Origin: Gammaproteobacteria bacterium
GTDB lineage: Bacteria; Pseudomonadota; Gammaproteobacteria; PIVX01
Reading direction: 5' to 3'
Assembly (NCBI GenBank): GCA_003353785.1
Contig: PIVX01000019.1
Location: 1 to 32,970 of the forward strand
Length of the DNA stretch: 32,970 nucleotides
Part shown: piece by piece, positions 16,764 to 25,752 of the stretch
Numbering within the stretch: position 1 is the stretch's first letter
Layout of the letters: each line of letters opens with the position of its first letter
Notes under the pieces: generated by a model
Told to the model about the DNA's origin: nothing
What the model saw: only the letters and a program-made list of their open reading frames with translations
The model's database searches: none
Made by a program: the position numbers and the translations under genes

Positions 16764-16834
16764 GGGTAAGCTTATATCCTCATGGTTAACTAGAGGATTT
16801 GTGGCTTATTTTGGTAAAGCCGCAAGCTTTTTTT
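16764..16834 (+). ncRNA. candidate ~70-nt small RNA or attenuated leader
   Basis: Between a consensus-like promoter and an intrinsic terminator lies a ~70-base transcript. ATCCTC (about 16777-16782) pairs with GAGGAT (about 16794-16799) to form a first stem; the terminator stem follows directly. There is no credible ORF. I do not recognise an Rfam family. It is either a free small RNA or the attenuated 5' leader of the RRM gene 90 bases further on. Confidence 0.5.
16801..16834 (+). terminator. intrinsic terminator
   Basis: GTGGCTT 16801-16807 pairs with AAGCCGC 16817-16823 (one G-U pair) across a 9-base loop. It is followed by AAGC and seven T. This is the clearest rho-independent terminator in the window. 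Confidence 0.75.
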
Positions 16835-16924
16835 ATAAAATGAAATAATAAAAACCAAGATAAATATTAATAGTCGAGAAATAATCAAAATAACAGTTCA
16901 GATAATAACCCCACAGGAGAAAGA

Positions 16925-17179
16925 ATGAGTCAAACAAAAATATATGTAAGTAGCCTATCTTATGATGCTAAAGAGGAAGATCTTGAAAATCACTTTAGTC
17001 AATTTGGTAGCATCCAATCTATTAATCTTATCAAAGATCGTGATACAGGGCGCTCTAGAGGTTTTGCCTTTATTGAGTTTGATTCGCAAGCTTCCGTTGA
17101 GAAAGCTCTAAAGGATGATGGCTCTGAATTGATGGGAAGAAATATTAAAGTTAGTGTAGCTCACGATAAAAGAAAGTAG
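16925..17179 (+). CDS. RRM-domain RNA-binding protein (second paralogue)
   Basis: An 84-residue single-RRM protein, clearly paralogous to the one at 11128 and sharing MSQTKIY, the RNP2 (IYVSSLS) and RNP1 (RSRGFAFIEF) motifs and a basic end (AHDKRK). AGGAG lies 6 bases before the ATG. Such proteins bind single-stranded RNA and are often induced in cold or stationary phase; nothing here shows which. The gene lies just after the candidate small RNA and its terminator, so read-through could link its expression to that leader. A nearly perfect 37-base palindrome follows about 180 bases downstream. Confidence 0.9.
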   Translation: MSQTKIYVSSLSYDAKEEDLENHFSQFGSIQSINLIKDRDTGRSRGFAFIEFDSQASVEKALKDDGSELMGRNIKVSVAHDKRK

Positions 17180-17361
17180 ATCTTAGAAATTCTTCTGAAA
17201 AGAATATATTCTTAATTTATTAACACATAGGATTTGAAAATATGCAACAATTTGTTGCATAAATTCTTTTGAAGTGTAATCCACTAATAATATCAAATTA
17301 CGAAAGTTATAATACTTTATTTGAATACTATATGGTGGTGCTTATCCTATTTACTCATTAC

Positions 17362-17398
17362 CATTTTCAAAATTATTTTTAAAATAATTTTGAAAATG
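17362..17398. repeat. 37-base palindrome (18-bp arms, one central base)
   Basis: CATTTTCAAAATTATTTT at 17362-17379 is the exact reverse complement of 17381-17398. It lies between the convergent RRM gene and the PheC-like gene. It is almost entirely A+T, so hairpin stability is moderate. It could act as a bidirectional transcription end or be a relic of an element terminus. Confidence 0.85.
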
Positions 17399-17613
17399 TT
17401 GTAATAGAGATATTAGTCTCAACTTAAAAAACCAGTTCTATAGTTGAAATTTTAAATAGTCGGTCCTCTAGATGTTTTCTCTTGCGACTGGAAATAGGAT
17501 ATTTATAAAATTTCATCTCTAAAATTTTTGCGTTTTTGCTTGAGCTGTTCTTACTAAAGTTTGAAAAATGATTTTTAGCAATTATTCCAAAATCATAATC
17601 TATAACAAGCGCT

Positions 17614-18432
17614 CTAGAAAATATTTATGTTAGTAATGTCCCATTTTCTACAAACTAGCTTATACTGACCTTTTTTATGTAAACGCCTCATCCAATTTGT
17701 CATATGACGTTTTAGTAATATTTTCTTTTTAGGGATCATAAAACCAATGTATAAATTTTCTTTATCACCGGTAATTGGTTGATTAATGGCACTTAGTTTA
17801 TTCTTTTTTCTAGCTAAGTGTAACGCTTCAATATTATCAGTAATCATAATATCAGCACTTCCCATTTTAATTTTATGGAAAATACTAATATTATCTTGAT
17901 TCACGATAATTTTAGCATGTTTAATATTTTGTATAACAAATATTTGGTTGGTGCCCCCTGGGTTAACAATTATACGCGTATTACAATTATCTATTTTACT
18001 CCAATCTAAATCGCCATTACTTCCAACATATTGACTTACTTTATCACAACGAGTTAGAACTATTTTACTACTATATGTTGTTGGAGGTGAAAAACTAAAA
18101 TTATTCTTTCTTTCTTCTGTCATGCTTATACCTCCAGCAGCCATATCAAATCTTCCATTTGTTAAATCAGCAGACATGTCTTGCCAAGTTGTTTTTACAT
18201 AAACAATTTTTTTGCCGAAGGGACATACTTTATTTTCGAGTAAATCAATATCAAACCCCAATAGTTGACTGCCTTTATAAAAAGCAAAAGGAGTATAATC
18301 TCCGGGTATTCCTATACGAATGCTCGCCTCATTAAGAAAAAAAATTTTAATAATAGATAACAATAAAATAGTAACTAGTGTAGCAACAAGCAAGTATGGT
18401 ATTAATATTATCAATTCTTTAAAATAGTCCAT
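17614..18432 (-). CDS. periplasmic solute-binding-like protein, similar to cyclohexadienyl dehydratase (PheC)
   Basis: A 272-residue protein of the type 3 solute-binding fold (SBP_bac_3). An N-terminal hydrophobic segment (about residues 8-29) acts as export signal or anchor. The domain starts at IRIGIPGDYTPF and contains GFDIDLLE, AAGGISMTEERK, IVNPGGTNQIF, DNISIFHKIKMGSADIMITD and a C-terminal WMRRLHKKGQY. NPGGTN followed by DNxxIF and ADxMITD is typical of the PheC branch, which converts prephenate or arogenate to phenylpyruvate or phenylalanine in the periplasm; an amino-acid-binding role is the alternative. No ABC permease genes are adjacent, which favours the enzyme or an orphan binding protein. 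Confidence 0.75.
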   Translation of the reverse strand: MDYFKELIILIPYLLVATLVTILLLSIIKIFFLNEASIRIGIPGDYTPFAFYKGSQLLGFDIDLLENKVCPFGKKIVYVKTTWQDMSADLTNGRFDMAAGGISMTEERKNNFSFSPPTTYSSKIVLTRCDKVSQYVGSNGDLDWSKIDNCNTRIIVNPGGTNQIFVIQNIKHAKIIVNQDNISIFHKIKMGSADIMITDNIEALHLARKKNKLSAINQPITGDKENLYIGFMIPKKKILLKRHMTNWMRRLHKKGQYKLVCRKWDITNINIF

Positions 18433-18743
18433 TTTGCCATACTTATATTATTCCTTAACATCGTAATCTACCATCTTTATCAAGGGAAAGCCACTATGAG
18501 ATAGCTCTAGTAACCTGCAATCTCTAAAGACAAAATAAAACTTAGTTTGTATAATTTGAAAATAAACATTGTCTATTATTTTAAGATCAATGATTCAGTG
18601 CTAGTTAAATTTGGTGTGATTTTTTTATCTATTTCTTCAATTATTTCTTATTGCCAAGTCGATATGGATTTGAACTAATAACGTTAGGGTTATCTCGCTT
18701 GCTTAGAATAAGCTTGCTCCACAGAAAGAATTCACCAATATAA
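18433..18743. other. intergenic; tRNA-like relic on the minus strand at 18650-18724
   Basis: No gene is seen. The minus strand from 18724 to 18650 carries GTGGAGCA, then ATAACCC and GTTCAAATCC with spacing much like an initiator tRNA, but acceptor and T-arm stems do not pair, so it is at best a decayed tRNA. Confidence 0.25.
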
Positions 18744-19667
18744 TTAGCTAGCAAAACTCATGATCTGCTGGATTTCTTGCTTCTTAAGACAGATCTTCAC
18801 TAATCTATCAATACCAAGAGCAACCCCACTACATTCAGGTAGATAATTTAATGAACTAATAAATCCACTGTCAATGCCTACTTGTTCTAATTTTCTTTGC
18901 TTCCTAATTAAGTTGTCTTGGTTAAACCTGATTAGTTGTTCATCTGGATCTGTTAATTCACTAAATCCATTTGCTATTTCTATACCATCTATATACAACT
19001 CAAATCTTTCCGCCACCTTTCCTGCTCTAATTTTTGCAAGAGAAGCCTGCGATGGTTTATAGTCATAAACAAATACTATCCCTTTTGGGAGCTTTGGCTC
19101 AATAAGTTGACTTAAAAAAAGATCTAGCCAAAGATCTACAGCTAACGAATCTGGATCATTGATATTTAAATTATATCTATTAGCAATTTCTTCACATTCT
19201 GCTTTTGTAGCAATAAAAGGATCAACCCCAATATACTTAATAAATAATTCTCTATACTCTATTTTCACCATTGGATGGTCAATAAATAAAGATACCAGTT
19301 CATATACTTCATCCATCAATTGGTGATAACTCATCCCTACTCTATACCATTCAAGCATGGTAAATTCTCGTTGGTGATTTTTACTAGATTCATCTTGTCT
19401 AAAAGCTTTACATATTTGAAAAATATCATTGCTATGACTTGCTAATAGTCTTTTCATATAAAATTCTGGAGATGTTTGTAAGTATAGTTTAGAACTAGCA
19501 GATACTTGAAAACTCCCAGTATTTGGATCTGGATTGGTTGTTGATGATAGTACAGGCGTTTCAACCTCTAATATATCTTTAGTAACAAAAAAATTTCTTA
19601 TTTTATGTATAATCTCTGCTCTTGCAGTTAAATCAGCTAAAGAAGAATTTGACTGCCAACTATTCAT
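18744..19667 (-). CDS. epmA: EF-P--(R)-beta-lysine ligase EpmA (GenX/PoxA)
   Basis: A 307-residue class II lysyl-tRNA synthetase paralogue lacking the anticodon-binding domain, as in EpmA. Signatures include ILEVETPVLS, the motif 2 region FQICKAFRQDESSKNHQREF, FTMLEWYRVG, ELYIDGIEIANGFSELTDPD and motif 3 GVALGIDRLV. EpmA attaches beta-lysine to a conserved lysine of elongation factor P, helping translation of proline runs; the partner EpmB is not in the window. A longer frame opens at 19697, but ATG 19667 (MNSWQSNSSLADL) begins just after the sufU stop and matches the family start. It is the last gene of the suf cluster, apparently translationally coupled. Confidence 0.93.
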   Translation of the reverse strand: MNSWQSNSSLADLTARAEIIHKIRNFFVTKDILEVETPVLSSTTNPDPNTGSFQVSASSKLYLQTSPEFYMKRLLASHSNDIFQICKAFRQDESSKNHQREFTMLEWYRVGMSYHQLMDEVYELVSLFIDHPMVKIEYRELFIKYIGVDPFIATKAECEEIANRYNLNINDPDSLAVDLWLDLFLSQLIEPKLPKGIVFVYDYKPSQASLAKIRAGKVAERFELYIDGIEIANGFSELTDPDEQLIRFNQDNLIRKQRKLEQVGIDSGFISSLNYLPECSGVALGIDRLVKICLKKQEIQQIMSFAS

Positions 19668-19668
19668 T

Positions 19669-20109
19669 TCACTCTGTAGTAACACTATCCACAACATTTT
19701 CTAAAGCTGCTACTAAAGTACGCCAAGCAAGTATCGCACATTTTACCCTGGATGGATAATTTGCAGCTCCACCAAGCACTGTAAGTTTACCAAGATCATC
19801 ATCAATCTTTCCTTTAGTCAACATAACATGTACACGTTGGAATATATCTTGAATTTCTTTAGTAGATTTACCAATTACATTCTCTGTAAGTAGTGAAGCA
19901 GAAGCCATACAAATAGCACACCCTCTACCAGTAAAATTAATTTTTTCTACAGTATTATCATCACTCATTCTTAAATAAATTTTTAACTCATCTCCGCACA
20001 ATGGATTATGACCATTAGCAACATTAGTAGCATCAGCCAAAATACCAAAATTACAAGGGTTTCTATTATGATCCAAAATCACTTCTTGGTATAAGCTAGT
20101 CAAATTCAT
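19669..20109 (-). CDS. sufU: SUF system NifU/IscU-like scaffold or sulfur-transfer protein SufU
   Basis: A 146-residue protein of the NifU_N fold. The three ligand cysteines are Cys38 in NPLCGD (with Asp40), Cys64 in GRGCAICMAS and Cys124 in RVKCAILAWRTL. The spacing between the second and third cysteine, longer than in IscU, and the TLYxEVILDHxRNPxNFG-type start place it in the SufU branch. SufU accepts sulfur from SufS, and may act as scaffold in some species. Its ATG overlaps the sufS stop by 4 bases (ATGA), a sign of translational coupling. Confidence 0.93.
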   Translation of the reverse strand: MNLTSLYQEVILDHNRNPCNFGILADATNVANGHNPLCGDELKIYLRMSDDNTVEKINFTGRGCAICMASASLLTENVIGKSTKEIQDIFQRVHVMLTKGKIDDDLGKLTVLGGAANYPSRVKCAILAWRTLVAALENVVDSVTTE

Positions 20110-21323
20110 GCAAATATTTTCCTAACTTTTTGAAGAGCACTAATACATTTATCAACATCTTCTTCAGTATTATAAAAACTAAGAGATATTCTAGATGTTG
20201 CCGCAACATTAAAATAACTCATAATAGGCATAGCACAATGATGCCCTGCTCGTATTGCAATACCATCATCATCTAAAATAGTGGCAACATCATGGGCATG
20301 AATATTATCTAAAGTAAAAGATAATATCCCTGTTTTTTGTTTAGCAGTGCCTATTATATTAATTCCTGCTAACATAGAAATTTTAGCTGTTAAATACTCT
20401 AATAATTGTTTCTCATAGAGTTCAATTTGTTCAAGGCCTAAATCATCTAAAAATTCAACTGCTGTACCCAAACCTATTGCTCCTGCAATATTAGGAGTTC
20501 CCGCTTCAAATTTATATGGGATATCATTATATTCAGTTTCAGTAAAAGAAACCATTTTGATCATTTCACCCCCTCCTTGATAGGGAGGCATGCTTTCTAA
20601 GTGTTCTTTCTTGGCAAAAAGCACACCTATTCCAGTTGGTCCATACATCTTATGCCCAGAGAACGCATAAAAATCACAGTCCAAATCAGTAACATTCACT
20701 AGCTGATGTGGTGTTGCTTGAGCTCCATCAACTAATACAGGAACATTTTTAGCATGACAAATATCAATGATTTTCTTAATCGGATTTATCGTTCCCAATG
20801 CATTTGAAATATGACTAACTGCTACAAGTTTTGTTTTCTTGCAAAGTAATTTGGGTAAATCCTCAATAACAAGCTCACCTTGTTTATTAATCGGGATCAC
20901 TTTGATTGTTGCACCAACCGAATTAGCAACGATCTGCCATGGAACAATATTTGAATGATGTTCCATAGCAGAAATAATAATTTCATCACCACTATTAAGT
21001 CTAGTTCGTAGAAATGAATTTGCTACCAAGTTAATAGCTTCCGTTGTTCCACGACAGAATACTATTTCATCAGAACTCTTAGCATTAATATATTGCTGAA
21101 GTTTTCTACGTGCATCTTCATATAAATTAGTTGCTTTAGTACTAAGAAAATGTACCCCTCTATGAACATTTGCATTATTATTCTCATAATACTCAGAGAT
21201 CTTATGAATCACCTGTAGAGGTTTTTGAGTAGTTGCAGCATTATCTAGGTAAACTAATTGATTACCATTTACACTACTCCCCAAAATAGGAAATTCTAGT
21301 CTTATTTTATTCTGTTCAAACAT
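20106..21323 (-). CDS. sufS: cysteine desulfurase SufS
   Basis: A 405-residue PLP-dependent group II cysteine desulfurase, supplying sulfur for Fe-S clusters. Seen are VYLDNAATTQKP, the PLP-binding AMEHHSNIVPW, VDGAQATPHQ, the Schiff-base lysine in SGHKMYGPTG at about 225, EAGTPNIAGAIG, and the active-site cysteine in IRAGHHCAMP at about 365. Length is normal for the family. The gene starts 3 bases after the sufD stop and overlaps sufU by 4 bases, so it lies inside the operon. Confidence 0.96.
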   Translation of the reverse strand: MFEQNKIRLEFPILGSSVNGNQLVYLDNAATTQKPLQVIHKISEYYENNNANVHRGVHFLSTKATNLYEDARRKLQQYINAKSSDEIVFCRGTTEAINLVANSFLRTRLNSGDEIIISAMEHHSNIVPWQIVANSVGATIKVIPINKQGELVIEDLPKLLCKKTKLVAVSHISNALGTINPIKKIIDICHAKNVPVLVDGAQATPHQLVNVTDLDCDFYAFSGHKMYGPTGIGVLFAKKEHLESMPPYQGGGEMIKMVSFTETEYNDIPYKFEAGTPNIAGAIGLGTAVEFLDDLGLEQIELYEKQLLEYLTAKISMLAGINIIGTAKQKTGILSFTLDNIHAHDVATILDDDGIAIRAGHHCAMPIMSYFNVAATSRISLSFYNTEEDVDKCISALQKVRKIFA

Positions 21324-21326
21324 AAC

Positions 21327-22586
21327 TTATATATCTAATAAAATTTTATCTAATTTTAATTCCAGATAGTCTGCAACTTCTTTACTATTAACATTTTCTA
21401 AAATAGATTGCACAAATGCAATTATTAATATTCTGCGAGCACTATCTTCTGATAAACCACGTGTTTGCAAATAAAATAAAGTTTCCTTATCAAGCTGGCC
21501 AACTGTTGCACCATGAGAACACTGGACATCATTATTATAAATTTCCAAGCGTGGCTGGGTACTCACTTTAGCAGAATCAGACAATAAAATATTTTTATTA
21601 AGTTGCTTGCTAATAATATTTTTTACTTCCTTATTAACTCTAATATCTCCTCTAAAAACACCATGTGCTTTACCAGCATAAACTCCTTTAAATTCTTCAG
21701 AGCTACTACTATTAGAGCCTAAATGTGTAATCAAAATATTATGATCAACATGTTGTTCAGTTGTTAAAACAGATATCCCTTGCAAATTACATTCTGCACC
21801 TGAATTTAATTCAATCTCAACATAGTTTCTAGCCATTAGTCCACCAAAAGAAAAACTATTCCATGAGAAATGACTATTGTCTTGCTGGTTAACAAATAGA
21901 TCAGCTATATGATATCCATCAGCACTTTCTTCTTGAATGCTATCAATACAACACTTAGCATTCCTACTCAAAAATATTTCTGTAGTAATATTATTAAAAT
22001 ATTGATTATCTCCAATATAATGTTCAATAAAAGACACTTCTGCGTTCTCTTTTACAATCAGAATATTTCTAATATTAGTGGTAACCCCATTTAATGATGA
22101 GCCACAAATTATATGAATGGGAGCAGTAAGCCTGGTATTTTCATTAACTTCAATAATATACCCCTGTGACATTAAAGCTAAATTAAAATCTAGCAAAGGA
22201 TTGGGGTGAGTAACTGTGGACTTATTTAAATATTTTATAATATTTGGATTTTGTAAACCATCTGAAAATTTATGTAAAATAATCCCATCTGGTAGTTGAT
22301 AATTATTAGGCTCATCCAAAAAAATATACCAATCAGTAAGAGGCTTAATATCTAAAGAAACTGCTCTTTGACTACTAACAATCTGGAATTTTTTTTCAGC
22401 TAAGGAGTATAAAGAAGTATATTTCCACTGTTCATCCTTACGATCAGGAAATCCATTTTTTACAAAATTCTGCATTGCATGTAAGCGCATTTTACTAAGC
22501 AAAGCATCTCCAGGCAAAGAGTCATGTACCTTAGAAAATTGTTCTAAATAGTGTCCTATAGATACATTACCTATTGTTGTAACCAC
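21327..22586 (-). CDS. sufD: Fe-S cluster assembly protein SufD
   Basis: A 419-residue SufB/SufD-family protein. The N-terminus has DRKDEQWKYTSLYSLAEKKF, typical of SufD; the C-terminal half is the right-handed beta-helix domain with GVYAGKAHGVFRG and the family motif PRLEIYNNDVQCSHGATVGQ, which keeps the conserved cysteine and histidine. SufD forms the SufBC2D scaffold complex in the cytoplasm. The start is GTG at 22586, inside the end of sufC (16-base overlap), with AAGGG as Shine-Dalgarno. Confidence 0.94.
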   Translation of the reverse strand: MVTTIGNVSIGHYLEQFSKVHDSLPGDALLSKMRLHAMQNFVKNGFPDRKDEQWKYTSLYSLAEKKFQIVSSQRAVSLDIKPLTDWYIFLDEPNNYQLPDGIILHKFSDGLQNPNIIKYLNKSTVTHPNPLLDFNLALMSQGYIIEVNENTRLTAPIHIICGSSLNGVTTNIRNILIVKENAEVSFIEHYIGDNQYFNNITTEIFLSRNAKCCIDSIQEESADGYHIADLFVNQQDNSHFSWNSFSFGGLMARNYVEIELNSGAECNLQGISVLTTEQHVDHNILITHLGSNSSSSEEFKGVYAGKAHGVFRGDIRVNKEVKNIISKQLNKNILLSDSAKVSTQPRLEIYNNDVQCSHGATVGQLDKETLFYLQTRGLSEDSARRILIIAFVQSILENVNSKEVADYLELKLDKILLDI

Positions 22587-23311
22587 TGATAACCCTTCTT
22601 ATCTAACTCAAATGCTAAACTTTGATCTCCAGTTCTAACAATTACACCATCTTGCAAAACATGAACATGATCAGGAATGATATGATTTAATAAGCGTTGA
22701 TAATGGGTTATTACTAAAAAAGAACGTTTTTTATCCCGCAATGTATTAACTGCATTTGCAACAACTTTTAATGCGTCAATATCTAGACCTGAATCAGTTT
22801 CATCTAAGATACATAAAGTTGGCTCAAGCAATGCCATCTGTAATACTTCATTTCTTTTCTTTTCACCCCCAGAAAACCCATCATTAACAGATCTATATAA
22901 AAACTCTTCATCCATTTTGATTATATTTAATTTTTCTTTAACTAGCTTTAAAAAATCCATCGCATCTAGCATTTTCTGATCACGAGCTTTTCTATTTGCA
23001 TTAACAGCAGCTTTCATAAAATTAACATTGCTTACCCCAGGAAGTGCAATTGGATACTGAAAAGCCACAAATATTCCGAGATGAGCCCTTTCCTCTATGC
23101 TCATTTCTAATAAATCCTCACCCAAATATGTAATTGTTCCATTAGTGATTGTATAGCCATCTTTACCGGCTAAGATATTAGTTAACGTACTCTTACCAGA
23201 ACCATTTGGTCCCATTATAGCATGTACCTCACCTGGCTTAATACACAAGTCTATCCCGTGCAAAATCTTTTGATTTTTAACTTCTACATGCAAATTTTTT
23301 ATTTCTAACAT
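22571..23311 (-). CDS. sufC: Fe-S assembly ATPase SufC
   Basis: A 246-residue ABC-type ATPase without membrane domain. Walker A GPNGSGKST is at about 34-42, the signature FSGGEKKRNEVLQMALLEP follows at about 145-165, Walker B LCILDETDSGLD directly after, and the H-loop in VITHYQRLL. SufC drives conformational change in the SufBC2D scaffold during cluster formation. AGAGG lies 8 bases upstream of ATG 23311. It sits 14 bases after sufB and overlaps sufD. Confidence 0.96.
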   Translation of the reverse strand: MLEIKNLHVEVKNQKILHGIDLCIKPGEVHAIMGPNGSGKSTLTNILAGKDGYTITNGTITYLGEDLLEMSIEERAHLGIFVAFQYPIALPGVSNVNFMKAAVNANRKARDQKMLDAMDFLKLVKEKLNIIKMDEEFLYRSVNDGFSGGEKKRNEVLQMALLEPTLCILDETDSGLDIDALKVVANAVNTLRDKKRSFLVITHYQRLLNHIIPDHVHVLQDGVIVRTGDQSLAFELDKKGYQWLQQ

Positions 23312-23325
23312 ATATAATACCTCTT

Positions 23326-24768
23326 TTAACCTACAGCTCCTTCTAGACTCACAGCCAATAGCCTATGAGCTTCAACAGCAAATTCCATTGGTAGTTCTTT
23401 GAATACTTCTTTACAAAAACCATTTACAATCATAGCAACAGCTTCTTCTTGATCAATCCCTCGCTGTCTACAATAAAACAATTGCTCCTCTCCTATTCTT
23501 GATGTAGTCGCCTCATGTTCAACAGTTGCAGTAGAGTTATTAACCTCTACGTATGGGTATGTATTAGCATTACATTGATCGCCCATCAACAAAGAATCAC
23601 ATTGAGTATAATTTCTAGCATTTTTTGCATTTGGAGAAACTCTAACAAGACCACGATAAGTATTATTTGATTTACCTGCAGAAATACCTTTAGATATTAT
23701 TGTGCTTGTTGTATTTTTTCCCAGATGAATCATTTTGGTTCCTGTATCTGCTTGCTGTAAATTATTGGTCAATGCTACTGAATAAAATTCTCCAATAGAG
23801 CCATCTCCTTTTAAAATTACACTAGGATATTTCCAAGTGATAGCAGATCCTGTCTCAATTTGTGTCCAAGAAATTTTAGCTCTTGCGCCTTTACACACAC
23901 CGCGTTTAGTAACAAAATTATAAATTCCCCCCACTCCATTTTCATCTCCAGGATACCAATTTTGTACCGTAGAATATTTAATCTCAGCATCTTGATGAGC
24001 CACAAGCTCAACTACAGCTGCATGTAACTGATTTTCATCACGCATGGGTGCTGTACAACCCTCCAAATAACTTACATAACTACCCTCATCAGCAATAATT
24101 AAAGTACGTTCAAACTGACCAGTATTCGCTTCATTAATTCTAAAATAAGTAGACAGCTCCATTGGACAACGCACCCCTTTTGGTATATACACAAATGAAC
24201 CATCACTAAAAACTGCAGAATTCAGACACGCAAAATAATTATCTGATATAGGTACAACACTACCTAAATACTGTTCAATTAACTCAGGATATTCTTGGGC
24301 TGCTTCGGAGAATGGACAAAATATTACTCCTGCTTCCTTTAATTTTTCCTTAAAAGTTGTAGCTACTGACACACTATCAAAAACTGCATCAACTGCTACT
24401 CCAGCTAAAATTTTCTGTTCATGTAATGGAATTCCTAGTTTATTGTAAGTTTCTAATAGCTTTGGATCAACTTCATCTAAACTCTTATAACCTTCCTTTA
24501 CCGATTTAGGAGCCGAATAATAGATAATATCTTGATAATTAATCTTCGGATAATGCACGCTCTGCCAACTTGGCTCTTCTAAAGTAAGCCAATGTTGAAA
24601 AGCCTTTAAACGCCTGGTAAGTAAAAATTCTGGTTCTTTTTTCTTACTAGAAATGAATTTTATTACATCTTCATTTAACCCTTTGTGCAATGTATCAGAA
24701 TCAATTTCCGTAACAAATCCATGTTGATAGTTCTTGTCTAATATCTTTGCTACTTGCTCATTAGCCAT
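23326..24768 (-). CDS. sufB: Fe-S cluster assembly scaffold SufB
   Basis: A 480-residue SufB, usual length. Family segments include [35 protein letters not shown], the [20 protein letters not shown] region, [20 protein letters not shown], the [12 protein letters not shown] beta-helix ([19 protein letters not shown]) and the C-terminal [12 protein letters not shown] whose cysteine is the proposed site of cluster build-up. It forms the scaffold with SufC and SufD. It follows the Rrf2 regulator by 31 bases and heads the structural part of the operon. Confidence 0.96.
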   Translation of the reverse strand: MANEQVAKILDKNYQHGFVTEIDSDTLHKGLNEDVIKFISSKKKEPEFLLTRRLKAFQHWLTLEEPSWQSVHYPKINYQDIIYYSAPKSVKEGYKSLDEVDPKLLETYNKLGIPLHEQKILAGVAVDAVFDSVSVATTFKEKLKEAGVIFCPFSEAAQEYPELIEQYLGSVVPISDNYFACLNSAVFSDGSFVYIPKGVRCPMELSTYFRINEANTGQFERTLIIADEGSYVSYLEGCTAPMRDENQLHAAVVELVAHQDAEIKYSTVQNWYPGDENGVGGIYNFVTKRGVCKGARAKISWTQIETGSAITWKYPSVILKGDGSIGEFYSVALTNNLQQADTGTKMIHLGKNTTSTIISKGISAGKSNNTYRGLVRVSPNAKNARNYTQCDSLLMGDQCNANTYPYVEVNNSTATVEHEATTSRIGEEQLFYCRQRGIDQEEAVAMIVNGFCKEVFKELPMEFAVEAHRLLAVSLEGAVG

Positions 24769-24799
24769 TATTACCCTAAATTTGTTAGTCTTATATTGA

Positions 24800-25219
24800 T
24801 TAACTTATCGATTTTCTATCTAATATTAAATCTGATAAGGCAACACCTTGTAAAGTGTCTTTAATAAAAGAGTTAATAGCCTTCCAATGTTTACTAATTT
24901 GACAATTGTTATAAATGTTACAAATTACAATATTTTTACTACATTCAGTTAAGTAAAAGTCACCTTCAATAGAATTTATAATATCCAGTAAAGTGATCTG
25001 CTCAGCAGGCTTAGCTAATTTATAACCTCCTTGATTACCTACCGTAGAACTTAGAAAATCCGTTTTTGATAATATTTTAAGCAATTTAGTAACAGTTGGG
25101 TGTGATATTTTTGTGCTAATAGCTATTTGTTTAGCAGTTAATCTCACACCACTTGCGGCTAAATGAGTCATAATAACAGAGCTATAGTCAGCCAATTTGC
25201 TAATTCTTAACATAATCAT
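24800..25219 (-). CDS. Rrf2-family Fe-S-sensing regulator of the suf operon
   Basis: A 139-residue Rrf2/IscR-type repressor. An N-terminal winged helix ([20 protein letters not shown], then the recognition helix around [14 protein letters not shown]) is followed by [18 protein letters not shown]. Three cysteines near the end, Cys93, Cys100 and Cys106, have the spacing C-x6-C-x5-C (C-x5-C-x5-C in IscR) and are the likely 2Fe-2S ligands. Members of the SUF-Rrf2 group repress their own operon when clusters are plentiful. Two starts compete: ATG 25219 and ATG 25213 ([10 protein letters not shown], the usual family start); neither has a clear Shine-Dalgarno. A dyad overlaps the likely promoter just upstream. 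Confidence 0.92.
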   Translation of the reverse strand: MIMLRISKLADYSSVIMTHLAASGVRLTAKQIAISTKISHPTVTKLLKILSKTDFLSSTVGNQGGYKLAKPAEQITLLDIINSIEGDFYLTECSKNIVICNIYNNCQISKHWKAINSFIKDTLQGVALSDLILDRKSIS

Positions 25220-25232
25220 AAAAGTAATTTAT

Positions 25233-25271
25233 TAGTACCTATATAGTACTAGTTAAACCTGTTAACCGCAA
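25233..25271 (-). promoter_or_regulatory. suf operon promoter with dyad operator candidate
   Basis: On the minus strand TTGCGG (25271-25266) and TACTAT (25248-25243) are 17 bases apart. The dyad TAGTAC 25233-25238 / GTACTA 25246-25251 overlaps the -10 element, the expected place for a repressor. Binding by the Rrf2 protein is inference. Confidence 0.45.
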
Positions 25272-25752
25272 GCTCAACATAATACCATCTTGCAGTAGTA
25301 TATTAAGAAATACCAGTTATTACATACCAAACCCAGAAAACTATTGGCTCAATTGAATATGGTTATTAGGATAGATACATTGCAAATTTCTCCAGTAACA
25401 AATTGCCAAAGTTATCTGGTAATCTGAAAGTGTACTAAAGATCGAAAATGAATAAGCAAATTCAGTACTATTTAACCACGACACCCATGGTTGTAGCGTT
25501 AGTTACTCCCACCGTTGATGAAAAAACTGTTCTACAAAAATCGTTGAAGCTATTGTAGTGTCTCTACATTTTGATATTGCTTATTCTTTTGAATAATTTT
25601 ATATTTTTTTATTTGATTGAACGTCGAGAAGTATCTGGCATAACAGTACAACCATAGGAATTTATATCTTCGGTTATATCTACCAACATAACTTTTGAGT
25701 ATAAATTAAAGATTATGTTTTAAAATAATTTCTCAGCAATAAATATGACATT
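25262..25752. other. intergenic; contains one short gene relic
   Basis: The region is AT-rich with no intact gene. The only item seen is the small ORF at 25448-25558. Confidence 0.5.
25448..25558 (+). pseudogene. short ORF resembling the N-terminus of a DapA-type synthase
   Basis: ATG 25448 opens a 36-codon frame whose core reads PMVVALVTPTVDEKTVLQKS. This resembles the start of dihydrodipicolinate synthase/N-acetylneuraminate lyase proteins (GxxVALVTPxDExGxVDxxxL). The frame ends at TAG 25556, so only a fragment would remain. The match is short and by eye. Confidence 0.3.

Noticed and set aside
17614..18432. Reading this gene as part of a complete ABC amino acid importer
   Set aside because: No permease or ATPase gene lies beside it, and the NPGGTN motif points to the PheC branch.
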